Notes under the pieces: generated by a model | The model's database searches: none | What the model was told of the DNA's origin: nothing | What the model saw: the letters and a program-made list of their open reading frames with translations, nothing else | Source: Acanthochlamys bracteata | Taxonomy: Eukaryota; Streptophyta; Magnoliopsida; Pandanales; Velloziaceae | DNA length: 64,000 bases | Direction: 5' to 3' | Assembly: GCA_019914995.1 (NCBI GenBank) | Contig: CM034133.1 | Span: 2,356,001-2,420,000, forward strand | Shown here: positions 60,591 to 64,000 of the stretch, one piece after another | Numbering within the stretch: the first letter of the stretch is position 1 | How the letters are laid out: the number at the start of each line of letters is the position of its first letter | Program-made: the position numbers and the translations under genes

Positions 60591-63500
60591 ATGGATCAAT
60601 CTGATCTTTGCTCCGGCAAAGATTTCTCCGGCGGCGTTCCTACATCTCCGGCGAAGGTACTGTATCTTCTTTGTGGACTGCGTAAAACTTTGACTAGTTT
60701 CTTTCATGTTTTTTGGCAGATTAATCTTGAACTGTTGTTTGTTGTGGTTAGGGAGTTGGGGACAAGAGAGCGTGTGAAGAATACCCGGAGGTGGGTTCCG
60801 ATGTGCTCAAGAAGATCAAGACGAGGGATCTAGAACCGGTTATCCGATCAGAAGGTGAGATCAAATCTCGAATCTTTTGCCATTTTAATATTTTTTGGGG
60901 AAAAAGTTGCAGCTTTTGGCATGGTTATCCAAATCGTGATTTAAATCTTAAAATTCTACGATTTTACATCGTCAAAATGATCCCGTTTCAAACAAAATCG
61001 TTTTTTTAAAGTAAAACTGCGTCCTCATTGCGATCTTAACCTAAATTCAAGATTTTTTAGGATTCCATACGAATTTAGTTTGGAGGGGTTTCTTATAATT
61101 TACTGTAGTTGGAGGTGATTTTGCAGAACTACCTAAAAAACTTAGGTCTTCGTTCGGCCACGTTCTTTTGATTGGCCGAGCAAAGAAGTGCATATTCTCT
61201 TTTTTTCTCTTGTAAATGGGAGATGACCGAGCAGATTTTCTTCAAAAGTTTCTACAAATTTTGTGCTCCTACGGCCATCCGAAGTGTATTTCTTGCTTCT
61301 ATGCTGATTATTTCTCTGATTCGAGCTTGAGGACTTCTTAGTTCTTCCAATTCGTTGAATCTACGCTGGTCGTCAGGAGTTTTTGTTCAATTTAAGCTCT
61401 TCTTCAGTTCTTGTGGACCTGATAGGCTGGTACGTGATTTAGTGTGCAAGCTTAACAGGGCAGTGTGTGAGATGCTGTGATTTGCTTGTTTTGGAGAAAG
61501 TGGGTTAGTAGAATGTTATTGTTACTTGAAGTTACTTGGAATGTTGCTTTGTTACTTCTTCTGTTAGTACCAAGTAGGAGATGTTATTGTTACTTCTTGT
61601 CAACACAATTTGGTAATGAGTGATATATTGGTTATCAACACAAACTTCTTCTATTTCGTACTTCTGAATTGCCATACATTCTGCTGTCTGCTGAAAATTG
61701 AAAAAAAAAAACATTACACATATCAAATGGTTTAGTGTAGCATGTACTTCCATACACAAGTTAAGAATTTGAAAGTTCTAATTATTGCAAATTTGCAACA
61801 AGCCAACTACATATATTTTAACTTCCAAAAAGAAGCTTGAAACTTGAAAGTTAGAATTAGAAGTTTGAAAATTCTACCGGAACGTATATTGGTTATCACC
61901 TGAAACTTACAGTGATTTATAGAAATCATATAAATCACTGTAAGTTTATTACAAAATGTAAATATCTAAAATTTTAGAAGTATTAAAAAATTTTATAAAA
62001 TATTGTTTTGACAACCTTTGCTCTTTGTATTGTTTGTGATTCTATAGAGAGTTTCATGGTCGATGGGTGATTGATTCTTGACTGGGAGGTTTAGGTGTGG
62101 AGCTTAAGTTTGCAGATAATTAATTTAGGGACATTTTTATTTTGATAGCACATCTTTTAGTGCTTTTCTTTTTCAGCCTTAGTAGTTCCAATTTATTTTC
62201 GTGAAAATGGTATCTTGGTATTATTTGCCTCAAGCTCCATTGTTGTTTTTATAGTCATTTTTTCTGGTCTAATTCAATGTCCATTTCCGCTGCATGTCTC
62301 TTAAGGTCAGTATTACTTTTTCACCCATTGATTTCCTTCCCATCACTTTGTTCCTGGGCTTTTCTAAGGTTATAGCCTTATAGGATCTCTGTTGATGCAC
62401 CCTAATGCGTTGTGAGTGTATGACTAGTTACTCATCTTTTTTTAATGTTAACATTGTATATAGTCTCAAAAATGTACACTGTGCTCACATGCAGTACAGC
62501 TCAAATAAGCTATTGAAGTAGTGACCATCTACATGCGAATTACCATCAATGGTTATCGTTTTGGTTTCCTTGGCGTAGCTGAAGATTAAGATAGATTTAT
62601 GATAGGGTATATTTGTTGTAGATGAATTACCGTCAATTGTACTTGGCATGGAATATTAGCTGGATGTCAGTTTTGGTCATGCTAATTTCTGCATTCAATC
62701 ATTGCTTTTTAAGCCAAAAGAAATGTGAATAAATGTGAATAATGTATCTTACGTTTAAACTTTCATCATAATGGAAAAAACCTTCTCAACGTTAGTGAAT
62801 TTCCTATTTAGCAGTAACTCATTAGTGGTTGTCTCTTAGATCATCTTGTAATCATCTTTGAAGTGTTCAGTTGTAAATGAGGTATGCTCAGTCTGCGGAG
62901 ATATGCTACTACTGGTGATCCAGGTGATTTCTTCATGTTATATGATGTGGATAAATGCATGTGATCTTAACCCAGAAGGTTGTTAAGATATAGCTTGACT
63001 TTTTATTACTTTGAGCTCTGTTACTAGGGATGAGAACTGATGGCCTGGAATCATCAAAAGGCAAAGAGTGGAAGGAGATTGATGACCATAATGGTGAAGA
63101 ATCTGAGGTCATGGAAACATGTACTTCAACTCATTCAGAAGGACAAGTCACTATAGCACATAGTTCCCTCAGGAAAGATAATGTTTGTTTGAGCCTTTAT
63201 CCTGATGATAGCTCTTGGTCTTCTGAATGTCGTGATGAACAATCTGTTGCTGAAAGGTCTAAGGGAACTGAGAGCTTGTATGTTCACCAAGAATTCCATG
63301 GAGAATCTCGCCCCTCTAATGCAACCTTCTCTGGTCTTGGCCTCGATCTTAATTCTGCAGATGTTCAGAATATGACAGAGCAGAATCCGTTTCATCCCTT
63401 TAAAAGGTTAGAGCATATAAAGCCAGTAGATCCTTCGGAGTGTGGAAGCACTACTGGTCCTGTGGAGGAAACTGAATCATTAAGAAGATGGAAAGAAATG

Positions 63501-64000
63501 AAGCAAAATGGGTTTCTCTCTTCAGCACATGGCGGCATGCCAGGACATCCACCCGCCCCTAAGCCTCCACGTATTAGGGCACCTAAAAAAAGGAAGGAAG
63601 ATCAGACTAAGAAGACAATTGATGTTGTAAAGAGAGAACAAGTAAGTAAGTTTATAAAGATCACTGCACCAAGTGGTTTGCTCTCTAAGCTGAACCCGGG
63701 GATCATCAACCATGTCAGAAACAGCAAGCAAGTGCATTCGATAATTGAAGCTATAGTGAGGTCTGAGAATCTTGATGTTTCTGTTCAAAACACAGCATCA
63801 CGCCAACAAGGAAGAGGGGGCAAGGGAACTCGTGAAGATAAAAAAGTTAGAAGTTATTTCCATGATTCAGCTACCAATCAGTTTTCACATTTTCCAAACA
63901 AGTCAAGTTTTGTTTCTAACTTCGGTGGAAAACTTGACTCCGAAAATGACGAAAAACTTGCACTGAAGCTGTCATCAACTGCAGTTGCATCTGAAAATGC
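60591..64000 (+). CDS. Uncharacterised plant protein, 5' part (runs off the window)
   Basis: Exons 60591-60656, 60752-60854 and 63028 to beyond 64000 join in phase; intron 2 is 2.2 kb. At least 380 residues lie in the window. Features: a short acidic start; a Ser/Glu-rich region; GLGLDLN, an EAR-like LxLxLN motif; a basic KPPRIRAPKKRK stretch likely to be a nuclear signal; and a conserved block KREQVSKFIKITAPSGLLSK then LNPGIINHVRNSKQVHSIIE. That last block recalls a plant family of unknown function to which I believe At2g37480/At3g53670 belong; I cannot confirm this here. No enzyme motif is seen. A nuclear, perhaps repressor-linked, role is inference. Confidence 0.82.
61903..61947. repeat. 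17 bp perfect inverted repeat in intron 2 of the last gene
   Basis: AAACTTACAGTGATTTA (61903-61919) and its exact reverse complement (61931-61947) are separated by 11 bases. Intronic; no coding role. Confidence 0.85.

Noticed and set aside
1..64000. Search for a defence, CRISPR, viral-integration or operon-like system
   Set aside because: All recognisable genes are single plant nuclear genes with introns; no spaced direct repeats, integrase, reverse transcriptase or viral protein was seen in the frames.

Overview
The window is nuclear DNA from a flowering plant, almost certainly a eudicot. It has GT-AG introns, multi-exon genes of plant-only families, AT-rich intergenic DNA and many short TIR elements. 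Exons below were placed by eye from splice sites, reading phase and protein similarity. No alignment or RNA evidence was available, and the species cannot be named.

Layout: (1) 1-7.2 kb: a small secreted peptide gene of the IDA/IDL type (+) and a nine-exon gene for a plant-specific membrane protein (+). (2) 7.9-14.5 kb: two decayed genes that keep their introns, a TRM1-type tRNA m2,2G26 methyltransferase (+) and ribosomal protein S26 (-). The S26 relic still has a typical ribosomal-protein promoter and carries diverged repeats in its last intron. (3) 15.3-28.9 kb: four apparently intact genes, namely mitochondrial-type Mn superoxide dismutase (-), a UDP-xylose transporter (-), a reticulon-like protein (+, divergent from the transporter) and a macro-domain ADP-ribose hydrolase (-). 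(4) 29.4-30.6 kb: an EXPA8-like alpha-expansin (-) whose frame is cut by TGA just after the signal peptide, with a long near-perfect hairpin in its proximal promoter. (5) 31.9-56.6 kb: three large genes, all (-): a 19-exon nardilysin-like M16 metalloprotease, a group I bZIP of the bZIP18 type, and a VAL/HSI2-type PHD-like/B3/CW repressor. (6) 60.6 kb to the end: the 5' part of an uncharacterised, probably nuclear plant protein (+).

The genes are not an operon, and their products act in different places: cell wall (expansin, UDP-xylose supply), ER shape (reticulon), mitochondrial redox (MnSOD), ADP-ribose metabolism, proteolysis and chromatin/transcription (VAL, bZIP). What links them is ancestry. 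From memory, Arabidopsis has TRM1-RPS26-MSD2 side by side at At3g56330-At3g56350 and RPS26-macro-EXPA8-bZIP18 at At2g40590-At2g40620. This window carries both sets, with TRM1 and RPS26 broken and EXPA8 interrupted. That fits a conserved ancestral block losing genes after duplication.

Most gaps between genes hold AT-rich 170-700 bp elements with short terminal inverted repeats of a GTTTGG type, several with TAA/TTA target duplications (PIF/Harbinger-like). There is also one 579 bp element with a perfect 9 bp target duplication. I saw no CRISPR, tRNA, rRNA, virus or bacterial-type system.
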